From Vibrio sp. HB236076 (GTDB lineage Bacteria; Pseudomonadota; Gammaproteobacteria; Enterobacterales; Vibrionaceae), in the NCBI RefSeq assembly GCF_040957575.1, contig NZ_CP162601.1:1488001-1552000 (forward strand): DNA of 64,000 bases, written 5' to 3'. A model generated the notes under the pieces. That model did not search any database, was not told the DNA's origin, and saw only the letters and a program-made list of their open reading frames with translations. A program made the translations under genes and the position numbers. Shown piece after piece: positions 12,852 to 21,652 of the stretch (positions within the stretch are counted from its first letter, which is position 1; each line of letters begins with the position of its first letter).

Positions 12852-14396
12852 ATGAAAACGATGCGCCTTATCTTGGGTGATCAGCTCAACGGCTCTCATT
12901 CGTGGTTTCAAGAATATGATTCAGAGTGTATTTACGTTATGTTAGAGCTCTCTCAAGAGCAATACTATGTCAAGCATCATAAACAAAAGATAGCTGCTTT
13001 TTTTTTGGCCATGCGAGATTTTTGTCGAGTATTGAAAAGCGATGGTCATCACGTCAGTTATTGGACGTTAGAAGAGACGCAACATTGGTCAAACTTAAAA
13101 GCCGCACTGAGCCAAATTATCGAAGAACACGGTATAGAACACTTTGAATACCAACGACCTGATGAATACCGTTTAATCGAGCAGTTGCGAGGGTTGAAAT
13201 TTGACCAAGTCACCGTAACCGAAGTGGATACGGAACATTTCTTATTGCCATTTGATGAGATAAGCCTTGCCTATACTAACTATCAAGGTAAACAAATGGA
13301 GTACTTTTATCGCGATATGCGCAAAAAGTATCAAGTCCTCATCGATGAGCAGGGTAAACCTCAGGGTGGAAAATGGAATTTTGACAAAAATAACCGTGGT
13401 CACTTGAAGTCGGCTAAAAATCAAGAGCTGATTTCAAATCCTCTTTTATTCAACAACTCAGCTCAAGATATTTATACCTTGCTAGATAAACTGGCTGTTC
13501 CATGCTTTGGTGAGGCTTTATCACCTTTAATATGGCCCATTAATCGCTCACAAGCTCAAACTTTGCTAGCCCACTTTTGCCGTGAAAACTTACCTTATTT
13601 TGGCCAATATCAAGATGCAATGTTGACCCAACACAAAAGTAAATGGAGTCTTTTTCATTCACGGCTTTCATTTGCTATCAATGTGAAGTTATTGCATCCC
13701 ATGGAGGTGATCGACGCGGTGGTCACTGCAGGTCAGCACAACCCTAACATTGATATTGCCCAGGTGGAAGGCTTTGTTCGCCAAATCCTCGGCTGGCGTG
13801 AGTATGTCAGAATGATATATTGGGCTTTGATGCCAGAGTACGGTCGTCGGAATAGTTTACACTCCCATCGTCCGCTGCCTGGCTATTTTTGGCATGGCAA
13901 AACTAAAATGCAATGTGTGAAGCAATCCATATCACAATCGCTTGATTATGCTTATGCTCATCACATTCAACGCTTGATGATTATTGGCAATTGGAGTTTG
14001 TTAACCGGGTTAGATACCCAAGAAGTTGAGCAATGGTATTTAGGCGTGTATGTCGACGCACTGGAGTGGGTGGAAATGCCCAATACCAAAGGGATGGCAT
14101 TGTTTGCCGATAATGCAACGATCGCAACAAAACCTTATGCCTCAAGCGGTGCTTATATCAATAAAATGAGTGATTATTGTAAACACTGTCATTACAAGGT
14201 TAAAGAGAGCATTAGTGAGCAAGCCTGTCCTTTTAATAGCCTCTATTGGCATTTTATCGACCGAAACCAAGCCGTGTTTAGGGATAATCATCGGATGAAA
14301 ATGATGTATCACCAATGGGATAAAAAAGAGGCTGAATTGAAACAAGCCCTACTGGACAAAGCGGAGCGGTTGTTGAGCGACATTGAAGACTTGTGA
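12852..14396 (+). CDS. Fe-S cryptochrome/photolyase (FeS-BCP, PhrB-like)
   Basis: Deoxyribodipyrimidine photolyase-related flavoprotein, 514 aa, opening with LILGDQLNGSHSWF. The iron-sulfur class is supported by four cysteines in the C-terminal half: one in KMQC, two in CKHC and one in QACPF, matching the [4Fe-4S] ligands of bacterial PhrB. Members repair (6-4) photoproducts with FAD plus a lumazine antenna. The GNWSLLTGLDTQEVEQWYLGV stretch is part of the FAD/DNA-binding helical domain. AAGGA directly precedes ATG 12852; ATG 12861 is an alternative with better SD spacing. No SOS box was recognised upstream. Confidence 0.92.
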   Translation: MKTMRLILGDQLNGSHSWFQEYDSECIYVMLELSQEQYYVKHHKQKIAAFFLAMRDFCRVLKSDGHHVSYWTLEETQHWSNLKAALSQIIEEHGIEHFEYQRPDEYRLIEQLRGLKFDQVTVTEVDTEHFLLPFDEISLAYTNYQGKQMEYFYRDMRKKYQVLIDEQGKPQGGKWNFDKNNRGHLKSAKNQELISNPLLFNNSAQDIYTLLDKLAVPCFGEALSPLIWPINRSQAQTLLAHFCRENLPYFGQYQDAMLTQHKSKWSLFHSRLSFAINVKLLHPMEVIDAVVTAGQHNPNIDIAQVEGFVRQILGWREYVRMIYWALMPEYGRRNSLHSHRPLPGYFWHGKTKMQCVKQSISQSLDYAYAHHIQRLMIIGNWSLLTGLDTQEVEQWYLGVYVDALEWVEMPNTKGMALFADNATIATKPYASSGAYINKMSDYCKHCHYKVKESISEQACPFNSLYWHFIDRNQAVFRDNHRMKMMYHQWDKKEAELKQALLDKAERLLSDIEDL

Positions 14397-14480
14397 AGCG
14401 CCATAATACTCACTCGACTGATTTGCCTATCTTACTAGTTGCTCCTTAATAATCGTCTTAGCTCATTATCAAGCCAATAT

Positions 14481-14505
14481 AAAAAAGCCCTCATTGATGA
14501 GGGCT
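14481..14505 (-). terminator. Intrinsic terminator downstream of the BAX-inhibitor gene
   Basis: AGCCCTCAT pairs with ATGAGGGCT, followed on the minus strand by a run of six T. It lies about 30 bp past the stop of the 14537-15199 gene. Confidence 0.85.
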
Positions 14506-14536
14506 GTGAAAATCGTATGCACCCATCAATGAGTCA

Positions 14537-15199
14537 TTAATCGTCGTTCATGACACCGAGAATACTCAGTAAACTAATGAATAAGTTGTAAATGGATACG
14601 TAGAGCGAAATGGTCGCAGAGATGTAGTTTGTCTCACCACCACGAACGATTTGTTGCGTCGTTAATAGAATCACACCGGTTGAAAATAGCACAAACATAC
14701 CGCTCATCGCGAGTTGTAACATAGGCATCTGTAGAAAGATGTTCGCTACCATACCGACGAGCAATACGACAAATCCAGCCATCAACACGCCACCTAAGAA
14801 AGAAAGATCACGCTTTGTTGTTAATGCATAGGCTGAAGACGCCATAAAGGTCAGCGCCGTGCCGCCGAGAGCGGTGACGACCACATCACCCATACCAGCG
14901 CCAATATAAGCGTTTAGAATAGGGCCAAGCGTATAACCCAGAAAGCCGGTGAATAGGAAGGTAAACACTAGACCCATGCTGTTGTTGCGGTTTTTCTCTG
15001 TAAGGAAGAGTAAACCGTAAAAACCAACCAGCATAATAATAATGCCAGGTGAAGGTAAGTTCATCGCCATTGATACGCCCGCGACAACGGCAGACCAGAT
15101 CAATGTCATAGAAAGTAGGGCGTAAGTATTGCGAAGTACTTTATTGGTTTGCAGTGCACTTTCTTGGGTAGTTGCACGACCAAACATTGGACTGTTCAT
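14537..15199 (-). CDS. BAX inhibitor-1 family membrane protein (YccA-like)
   Basis: Inner-membrane protein of 220 aa with about seven hydrophobic segments across residues 25-215 and a short polar N-terminus. The family-typical late segment YISATISLYVSIYNLFISLL is present. E. coli YccA, the nearest well-known relative, is a substrate and modulator of the FtsH protease. Monocistronic, with its own terminator; AGGTTTAC precedes the ATG. Confidence 0.88.
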   Translation of the reverse strand: MNSPMFGRATTQESALQTNKVLRNTYALLSMTLIWSAVVAGVSMAMNLPSPGIIIMLVGFYGLLFLTEKNRNNSMGLVFTFLFTGFLGYTLGPILNAYIGAGMGDVVVTALGGTALTFMASSAYALTTKRDLSFLGGVLMAGFVVLLVGMVANIFLQMPMLQLAMSGMFVLFSTGVILLTTQQIVRGGETNYISATISLYVSIYNLFISLLSILGVMNDD

Positions 15200-15344
15200 A
15201 AGTAAACCTCGTGGTTATTTCTTTATTAGTTAGTACATTAATGGGGGTGAAAGTTCATAATTCAACCGCCGATAATGAATTTATCTCTAATAAATATTAA
15301 ATGAAATCAGTATTTAAAACAGGGTTAAGTTGTAACACGATATG

Positions 15345-15368
15345 AAAAAAGGCGCCGTAAAGCGCCTT
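15345..15368 (-). terminator. Intrinsic terminator of the aap operon
   Basis: AAGGCGC pairs with GCGCCTT around a 6-base loop, and a six-T run follows on the minus strand. It lies 8 bp beyond the aapP stop. Confidence 0.88.
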
Positions 15369-15375
15369 AGTGAAA

Positions 15376-16125
15376 TTAGTGTTGCAGGATTTGTGATAAG
15401 AAATTTTGGGTTCGATCTGATTGAGGATTTTCAAAGAAGTCTTTGGGGTTATTTTCCTCAATAATCTCTCCCGCATCCATGAAGATCACTCGGTCTGCTA
15501 CCTCTTTGGCAAAGCCCATTTCATGGGTTACACAAAGCATAGTCATCCCTTCTTCAGCTAGCTCAACCATAACATCGAGAACTTCGCGGACCATTTCTGG
15601 ATCGAGTGCTGAAGTGGGTTCGTCAAACAACATAACTTGTGGGTTCATGCACAAGGAGCGAGCAATGGCGACACGTTGTTGCTGACCACCTGAAAGTTGA
15701 CCTGGGTATTTCTGAGCTTGGTGCGGAATTTTAACGCGCTCTAGATATTTCATCGCAATCGCTTCTGCTTCTTGTTTGGGCATTTTTTTAACCCAAATCG
15801 GCGCTAGAGTGCAGTTTTCTAGTACCGTTAGGTGAGGGAAGAGATTAAAGTGTTGAAAACACATGCCAACTTCACGACGCACAGCTTCAATATTTTTAAG
15901 ATCTTCAGTTAAGGTGTTACCGCACACAACGATCTCGCCCTTTTGATGCTCTTCTAGGCGGTTGATACAACGGATCATCGTTGATTTTCCAGACCCCGAT
16001 GGGCCACAGATCACGATACGTTCACCTTTGGTCACTTCTAAATTGATGTTTTTCAGTACGTGAAAGTCACCGTACCACTTGTTCATATTTTTAATTTGAA
16101 TCATTTGATTATCTAGTTGCGTCAT
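15376..16125 (-). CDS. aapP: Polar amino-acid ABC transporter ATPase AapP
   Basis: Cytoplasmic ATPase of a general L-amino-acid uptake system, 249 aa. Walker A is GPSGSGKST, the Q-loop is in [10 protein letters not shown], the signature is [13 protein letters not shown], Walker B is [12 protein letters not shown] and the switch histidine is in VTHEMGFA. It is the last gene of a minus-strand aapJ-Q-M-P operon, 21 bp after aapM. Confidence 0.94.
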   Translation of the reverse strand: MTQLDNQMIQIKNMNKWYGDFHVLKNINLEVTKGERIVICGPSGSGKSTMIRCINRLEEHQKGEIVVCGNTLTEDLKNIEAVRREVGMCFQHFNLFPHLTVLENCTLAPIWVKKMPKQEAEAIAMKYLERVKIPHQAQKYPGQLSGGQQQRVAIARSLCMNPQVMLFDEPTSALDPEMVREVLDVMVELAEEGMTMLCVTHEMGFAKEVADRVIFMDAGEIIEENNPKDFFENPQSDRTQNFLSQILQH

Positions 16126-16146
16126 AATACGTCCTTGAATGCAAAA

Positions 16147-17244
16147 TTATCGTTTGTGGCCGGTGTTGAGTTTGCCTTCGAGCCAAATGGAATATCGAGA
16201 CATACCAAAACAAAATATCCAGAACACTAACGCGACAAATACATAACTTTCCGTGGCAAAACCTAACCATTCAGGGTCGGTGTTGGCCGCTTGCCCAATA
16301 CCCAATACATCAAACATACCAATAATGAGAACGAGACTGGTGTCTTTAAACAAACCAATGAAGGTGTTAACAATCGATGGAATTGTGATTTTGAGTGCTT
16401 GAGGAAGTACGATAAGGTTCATTTTCTTCCAATAGCTTAACCCCAGTGCATCCGCTGCTTCATATTGGCCTTTTGGTATGGCCTGCAGACCGCCGCGAAT
16501 CACTTCTGCCATGTATGCAGAGCTGAACATCACGACACCAATCAGAGCGCGCATTAACTTGTTGGCATCGGTTCCGTGAGACAAAAACAGTGGCAGCATG
16601 ACCGAAGCCATAAATAAAACTGTGATCAGTGGAACGCCACGCCAGACTTCAATGTATATCGTACTTAAACTCTTAATGATGGGCATTTCAGAGCGTCGAC
16701 CGAGAGCCAGTAACACCCCAATTGGCAGAGATACCACAATACCAACTAACGCAATCACAAGTGTGATTAATAAACCACCCCATTGATGTGTTGAGACTAC
16801 TTCAAGCCCTAGATAGCCACCGTAAAGTAAACCAGTAATAAATACGGGATATACAGTAACAAACAATGCCCAAATCAAGCCTTTTTTCGGTGTTTTTTCA
16901 TAAGCTAATAACGCGATGAAAATAGCTAAGGTCAAAAAGAAAAGTTTGGGACGCCACAGTTCGGCTTCTGGGTAGAAACCAAACATAAATTGATCCCAGC
17001 GCACACTAATAAAGACCCAACAAGCGCCATTACGAGTACAAGCATCTCGGGTTTCTCCAACCCAGTCTGCATTGATAAATGCCCAATTAATGACATCCCA
17101 CAAAGCCCCAAAAATAAAGTAGGCCAGTAGCAGGGTGACGATAGAGTTGACTGGGCCATTGAACAGGTTTTTCCGGCACCAATTCACAGGGCCTACCGTG
17201 TTACTCGGTGGGGGTAAGTCTGGTTGAAATTGATGTTCTTTCAT
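16147..17244 (-). CDS. aapM: Amino-acid ABC transporter permease AapM
   Basis: Integral membrane permease, 365 aa, with several N-terminal membrane segments before the conserved HisM-type permease core. The EAA loop, the ATPase contact, reads EAADALGLSYWKKMNLIVLPQA. The long N-terminus is characteristic of the AapM/BztC branch. The start lies 2 bp after the aapQ stop, so translation is probably coupled. Confidence 0.93.
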   Translation of the reverse strand: MKEHQFQPDLPPPSNTVGPVNWCRKNLFNGPVNSIVTLLLAYFIFGALWDVINWAFINADWVGETRDACTRNGACWVFISVRWDQFMFGFYPEAELWRPKLFFLTLAIFIALLAYEKTPKKGLIWALFVTVYPVFITGLLYGGYLGLEVVSTHQWGGLLITLVIALVGIVVSLPIGVLLALGRRSEMPIIKSLSTIYIEVWRGVPLITVLFMASVMLPLFLSHGTDANKLMRALIGVVMFSSAYMAEVIRGGLQAIPKGQYEAADALGLSYWKKMNLIVLPQALKITIPSIVNTFIGLFKDTSLVLIIGMFDVLGIGQAANTDPEWLGFATESYVFVALVFWIFCFGMSRYSIWLEGKLNTGHKR

Positions 17245-17246
17245 AA

Positions 17247-18452
17247 TTATCTCTCCACCAATGCCATTTTTTTGTTATAGATATTCATCAATAACGAAGT
17301 TAATAAACTCAAGGTCAAATACACGCCCATGGTCATTGCTATGATTTCAATGGCTTGTCCTGTTTGGTTTAAGGTTGTACCGGCAAAGACAGACACTAAG
17401 TCAGGGTAACCAATCGCCATTGCTAGCGAGGAGTTTTTGGTTAAATTCAAATATTGACTGGTGAGAGGAGGGATGATGATGCGCATTGCTTGAGGAATGA
17501 TTACCAATTTAAGTGTTTTACTTTTTGGCAAGCCCAAAGACATCGCTGCTTCAGATTGTCCGTGATTGACTGCGTTAATCCCCGAACGAACGATCTCAGC
17601 AATAAAGGCCGCGGTGTAAATGGAAAGCGCAAGTAAAAGAGCAGCCAGTTCTGGCAGGATGTCAATTCCACCTCTAAAGTTAAAGCCTTTTAGCTCGGGA
17701 TAATCCAAGCTTATCGGCGAACCTGAAAGTAAGAACACGACAGTAGGTAAAGCAATGATGAGGCCTAAGGCATAAGCCCAAACCGGTGTTTGTTGACCGG
17801 TCAACTTTTGCTTGTTTTTGGCCCAACGCGCAATACAAATTGTGGCAATAATACCAATAATCAAGCTTGCGACAGTCAATCCACTGCCTGCTTCCATCAC
17901 AGGGCCTGGCATGTAAAAGCCACGTACATTTAAGAAAAAGGTATCGGCAAAGCTCAAACTTTGTCTCGGTGACGGCAACGCTTGCAAGACAGCGAAGTAC
18001 CAAAAGAGAATCTGTAATAATAAAGGGATATTGCGGAAAATCTCAATGTACACTGCAGCAAATCGACTGATCAACCAGTTAGAAGATAATCTGGCGATCC
18101 CCATGATGAAGCCAAGAATAGTGGCAAAAATAATTCCCAAAAAAGAGACCAGTGCCGTGTTTAACAAACCAACGACAAAGGTTCTACCATAGGAATATGT
18201 TTCATTGTAATCAATTAAGGTTAAGCCGATGCCAAAGCCTGCTTCTTGGTCGAGAAAATCAAAACCAGTTGAAATTCCTCGCGCTTCTAGGTTGGTAAAG
18301 GCGTTGTTAATGATGCTGTAGAAAAAATAGCCAAGGAGTAAGATGGTGAGTGTCTGAAACGCAACCGCACGAAAAGTCGGATTGTAAATAAGACTGGTGA
18401 GTGTCAGTGAAGAGTTCGGTGCTTCACTGGATATTTTTTTATTTGAGTCCAT
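17247..18452 (-). CDS. aapQ: Amino-acid ABC transporter permease AapQ
   Basis: Partner permease, 401 aa. It has an N-terminal membrane anchor (residues about 30-50), a large periplasmic insertion, and a C-terminal HisM-type core whose EAA loop reads EAAMSLGLPKSKTLKLVIIPQA. It pairs with AapM to form the heterodimeric channel. An attenuator hairpin separates it from aapJ. Confidence 0.93.
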   Translation of the reverse strand: MDSNKKISSEAPNSSLTLTSLIYNPTFRAVAFQTLTILLLGYFFYSIINNAFTNLEARGISTGFDFLDQEAGFGIGLTLIDYNETYSYGRTFVVGLLNTALVSFLGIIFATILGFIMGIARLSSNWLISRFAAVYIEIFRNIPLLLQILFWYFAVLQALPSPRQSLSFADTFFLNVRGFYMPGPVMEAGSGLTVASLIIGIIATICIARWAKNKQKLTGQQTPVWAYALGLIIALPTVVFLLSGSPISLDYPELKGFNFRGGIDILPELAALLLALSIYTAAFIAEIVRSGINAVNHGQSEAAMSLGLPKSKTLKLVIIPQAMRIIIPPLTSQYLNLTKNSSLAMAIGYPDLVSVFAGTTLNQTGQAIEIIAMTMGVYLTLSLLTSLLMNIYNKKMALVER

Positions 18453-18480
18453 ACCGCTACAACCTCAAAATCCATTTAGT

Positions 18481-18503
18481 AAAAAGGGCGGCAAATACCG
18501 CCC
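18481..18503 (-). terminator. Intergenic attenuator between aapJ and aapQ
   Basis: GGGCGG and CCGCCC (18486-18491 and 18498-18503) form a 6-bp GC stem with a 6-base loop, followed on the minus strand by five T. It lies between the binding-protein gene and the permease genes. Partial termination here would explain excess binding protein over membrane components, as in many ABC operons. Confidence 0.8.
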
Positions 18504-18539
18504 AATAAAGTTTTACTATAAAAATAGTGAATAATTGGA

Positions 18540-19574
18540 TTAGCGAAGTGGTGGTGCGTACATAAAGCCGCCAGCATTCCACAACGCGTTCACGCCGCGT
18601 GAAATTTGTAGAGGAGAGCCTTTACCGACGGTTTTCTCAAATACTTCACCGTAGTTACCAACTTGTTTAATAACTTGGTAGCCCCAGTCATCACTGATAC
18701 CTAGGCCTTTACCTTTTGGACCATCTTGACCAAGGATACGACGAATGTTTGGATCGTTGGATTTGAGCATGTCGTCTGCATTGGCTGAAGTAATGCCATA
18801 CTCTTCAGCGTTGATCATAGCGAAGAGTGTCCATTTCGCGATGTTAAACCATTGGTCATCACCTTGACGTACAACAGGGCCTAGAGGCTCTTTTGAGATA
18901 ATCTCAGGCAGAACCATCGCAGAGCTAGGATCAGCAAGGTTAAGGCGCAGTGCATACAAACCAGATTGGTCAGTGGTCAACACGTCACAACGACCGGAGT
19001 CAAAGCCTTTAGATGTTTGAGGTGCTGTATCAAAAACAACAGGTTTGTAACTCATACCATTGACGCGGAAGTAGTCAGCGAGGTTAAGCTCTGTTGTGGT
19101 ACCTGACTGAACGCAGATAGACGCGCCATCAAGCTCTTTAGCACTTTTAATCCCCAACTCTTTTTTGACCATAAAACCTTGGCCATCGTAGTAGTTAACA
19201 CCAACAAAGTTTAAGCCAAGAGCGGTATCGCGTTGAAGTGTCCATGTCGTGTTGCGCGACAGCACATCAATCTCACCAGATTGTAGGGCAGTGAAACGCT
19301 CTTTCGCCGTCAGTGGTACGTATTTGACTTTGGTTTTGTCTCCCAAGACAGCTGCAGCAACTGCTTGGCAGTATTCAACATCAATACCTTCCCATTCACC
19401 TTTTGAGTTAGGGTTTGAGAAACCTGGTAAACCTGCACTCACACCGCAAGATAAGTAGCCTTGCTTTTGAACTTTTGCTAAGGTTTCGCTATCCGCTGCG
19501 AACGTTTGCGCTGTAAAGAGAGTGGCAGTGGATGCAATAACGATTGAGGCAAGAGCAGTAAGTTTATTTTTCAT
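18540..19574 (-). CDS. aapJ: Periplasmic general L-amino-acid-binding protein AapJ
   Basis: Substrate-binding subunit of the AapJQMP transporter. From ATG 19574 (AGGAAGG 6 bases upstream) the product is 344 aa with a signal peptide MKNKLTALASIVIASTATLF ending near TFAADS; the frame upstream to 19598 lacks a better signal. Mature features include the family opening LAKVQKQGYLSCGVSAGLPG and the ligand-lobe motif VKYVPLTAKERFTALQSGEIDVL. First gene of the operon. In rhizobia the aap operon responds to nitrogen status; no clear NtrC or sigma54 site was established here. Confidence 0.94.
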   Translation of the reverse strand: MKNKLTALASIVIASTATLFTAQTFAADSETLAKVQKQGYLSCGVSAGLPGFSNPNSKGEWEGIDVEYCQAVAAAVLGDKTKVKYVPLTAKERFTALQSGEIDVLSRNTTWTLQRDTALGLNFVGVNYYDGQGFMVKKELGIKSAKELDGASICVQSGTTTELNLADYFRVNGMSYKPVVFDTAPQTSKGFDSGRCDVLTTDQSGLYALRLNLADPSSAMVLPEIISKEPLGPVVRQGDDQWFNIAKWTLFAMINAEEYGITSANADDMLKSNDPNIRRILGQDGPKGKGLGISDDWGYQVIKQVGNYGEVFEKTVGKGSPLQISRGVNALWNAGGFMYAPPLR

Positions 19575-19598
19575 GAGTATCCTTCCTGTATGATCCAT

Positions 19599-20034
19599 AG
19601 AGAATCAAGTCATACTTAATTCAATTTGCTCGAAAAATCGTGGTGACATTCTTAAAAGTAAAAATGGTTTTCGTCGTGTTATTAGTATGTCATGTCGTTA
19701 AAAGGTATGAGACGGACGTTGTAGGCTCAACGTTGGAAGCGAATCCGTTAAATTTGCTTTTTGTCTGCACCAATTTAGGACAAGAACAAAACAAGAATGA
19801 CTAATTGATAATAATAAGTAAATAGTGCAGATAATGCCCAAAGTTGGGCATCAGTTAACTCAAGCGATAATATTTGCTTTTTCTAGTTTTTATGGCGAGA
19901 TTGATGGTTAAGTTGAAGCTTATGACTGTCAGCAGGGTTATATTTAGTTGAATATTCTTTGTGATCGAGGTAACAAACCAAAATGGTGCACCATTTTGAA
20001 ACGAGATAACTCTTAATAATAAGGTTGAATATAA
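19599..20034. promoter_or_regulatory. Divergent intergenic region between aapJ and cysG-like gene, two palindromes
   Basis: No gene is seen in these 436 bp. Two palindromes stand out: ATGCCCAA-AG-TTGGGCAT at 19834-19851 and a perfect 20-bp CAAAATGGTGCACCATTTTG at 19979-19998, the latter 36 bp before the siroheme synthase start. Both are plausible operators for unidentified regulators of the two divergent genes. Confidence 0.55.
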
Positions 20035-20964
20035 ATGGAATACTTTCCAATCTTTATTGATTTGAAAATGAAACCCGTGTTAGTGATTGGCGGGGGAGAG
20101 GTGGCATGCCGTAAAGTCGAGTCATTGTTAAAAGCTCACGCCGCTGTCACCATTATTGCTCCAGAGTTGGCGCCGTATTTGTCGACGCTCGCTCAAGAAG
20201 GGAAAATCAAGTGGGTTCAAGGTGTGTATCAGCCGTGTTACTTGAATGAACAGCAATGGGTTCAAGTGTGGGTGACAACCGACAACCCAAACGTAAACCA
20301 CCAAGTGTATCAAGAAGCCAAAACCTATAATTATTTAGTTAATGTTGTCGATGATAAGCCGTATTGCGATTTTATCACCCCAGCAATGATAAACCGAGGC
20401 GATATTCAAATTGCAATTTCTAGTGGCGGCGCCGCCCCGGTACTGATACGCAATTTGCGTGAGTCCATTGAATCGATACTGCCGCAAAATTTGGGATTAT
20501 TGGCTGACTTTGCTAATGCTCAGAGAGATAGAATTAAGCGTTCTCGTCCAGATGTTGATACCCGTCGTCGCTTTTGGGAACGCTTTTTTGCTGATCCAAA
20601 TGTTCAAGTTGCCAGTGATGAACAAAGCTTAGAAGAGGCATTTCAACGTTATTTAGCGGGAAAAGATGATCAAACAGGGTCAGTAACTTGGATAACTTGT
20701 CATCCTGATGTGGAATTGTTACCCATCAAAGCATTGAGGTACATGCAGCGTGCAGAATTGGTGTTCTTTACCAATACGGTAGCCGCAGGGCATTTTGAAA
20801 TGGTACGCCGCGATGCAGAAAGGGAAGAAGTACTTGATGAGCGGCACTTAGTTGAGAAACTGTCATCAGTTCGCAGTGACAATGTAAGAGTGGTGATATT
20901 ACATACTGAGGACCAGTCTAATTGGATCCAACATCGACAAGCGGCAGATTTAATCATAGGCTAA
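20035..20964 (+). CDS. cysG: Siroheme synthase: precorrin-2 dehydrogenase/ferrochelatase with decayed methyltransferase tail
   Basis: Makes siroheme from precorrin-2 by NAD-dependent oxidation then iron insertion, for sulfite and nitrite reductases. Residues 1-110 form the Rossmann domain with GGGEVACRKVESLLKAHA; residues about 115-210 match the middle and dimerisation domains (ISSGGAAPVLIRNLRESIE). The last about 100 residues align with the start of the CysG methyltransferase domain, but the SAM-binding GAGPGD is replaced by TCHPDV and the domain stops after about 90 residues of the usual 240. Methylation is therefore presumably supplied by a separate CobA/SUMT. At 309 aa it is longer than a bare Met8p-type enzyme and much shorter than full CysG. 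Confidence 0.88.
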   Translation: MEYFPIFIDLKMKPVLVIGGGEVACRKVESLLKAHAAVTIIAPELAPYLSTLAQEGKIKWVQGVYQPCYLNEQQWVQVWVTTDNPNVNHQVYQEAKTYNYLVNVVDDKPYCDFITPAMINRGDIQIAISSGGAAPVLIRNLRESIESILPQNLGLLADFANAQRDRIKRSRPDVDTRRRFWERFFADPNVQVASDEQSLEEAFQRYLAGKDDQTGSVTWITCHPDVELLPIKALRYMQRAELVFFTNTVAAGHFEMVRRDAEREEVLDERHLVEKLSSVRSDNVRVVILHTEDQSNWIQHRQAADLIIG

Positions 20965-21073
20965 ATGTCAAAGTCGACATCATTGCGCGTTATAAAAAGT
21001 GAGCAAGGGCAAGGAATACATAGTGGCCTTGCTCAACGTTATTTGTGTCGGTGTGGTGATTGAAAGTGCTGGG

Positions 21074-21556
21074 TTAATCTCGAAAGTTATTGTATTGAAA
21101 AGGCTGACCAAAATCGCCTTCTTTAATCAGGGCGATTACCGCTTGCAGGTCATCGCGTTTTTTCCCCGTGACTCGTAATTTCTCACCTTGAATACTGGTT
21201 TGTACCTTCATTTTGGCATCTTTAATTGCTTTGACGAGCTTTTTCGCAGTTGCGGTGTCAATACCCTGGCTAAACAACACAGTTTGGTGCCATTTCTTAC
21301 CACTTTGTTCTGGTGTTTGGGCATCCATCGCATTGACATCGACATTGCGTTTGGTCAAATGTCCACGCAAAATATCGCGCATTTGTTTGAGTTGAAAATC
21401 ACCTTCCGAAGAAAGCTTGACGGTTTCATCATTAAATGTGAATGAAGCATCAACATTGCGAAAATCAAAACGAGTCGACAGTTCACGGTTAGCATTATCG
21501 ACTGCATGGCGAAGTTCCACCATATCAATTTCTGAAACAACATCAAAAGAGGGCAT
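21074..21556 (-). CDS. yajQ: YajQ family nucleotide-binding protein
   Basis: The 160-aa product has two ferredoxin-like subdomains. It opens [20 protein letters not shown] and ends with the conserved [14 protein letters not shown]. YajQ proteins bind nucleotides, and some bind cyclic di-GMP and act with transcription factors. An in-frame ATG lies upstream at 21634, but ATG 21556 has AAGGAAA and matches the family. Confidence 0.93.
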   Translation of the reverse strand: MPSFDVVSEIDMVELRHAVDNANRELSTRFDFRNVDASFTFNDETVKLSSEGDFQLKQMRDILRGHLTKRNVDVNAMDAQTPEQSGKKWHQTVLFSQGIDTATAKKLVKAIKDAKMKVQTSIQGEKLRVTGKKRDDLQAVIALIKEGDFGQPFQYNNFRD

Positions 21557-21652
21557 TATATTTTCCTTGTGGCAGTTTGTTACATGGTAACGTGATTTAA
21601 TAACAATGAAAAGAGCTCGGTTACTAGGTGACAATACTTGTTGGTCTTGAAC

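Noticed and set aside
19757..19780. TGCACCAATTTAGGAC as an NtrC site for aapJ
   Set aside because: Only one half-site fits and no sigma54 -24/-12 pair was found facing aapJ.
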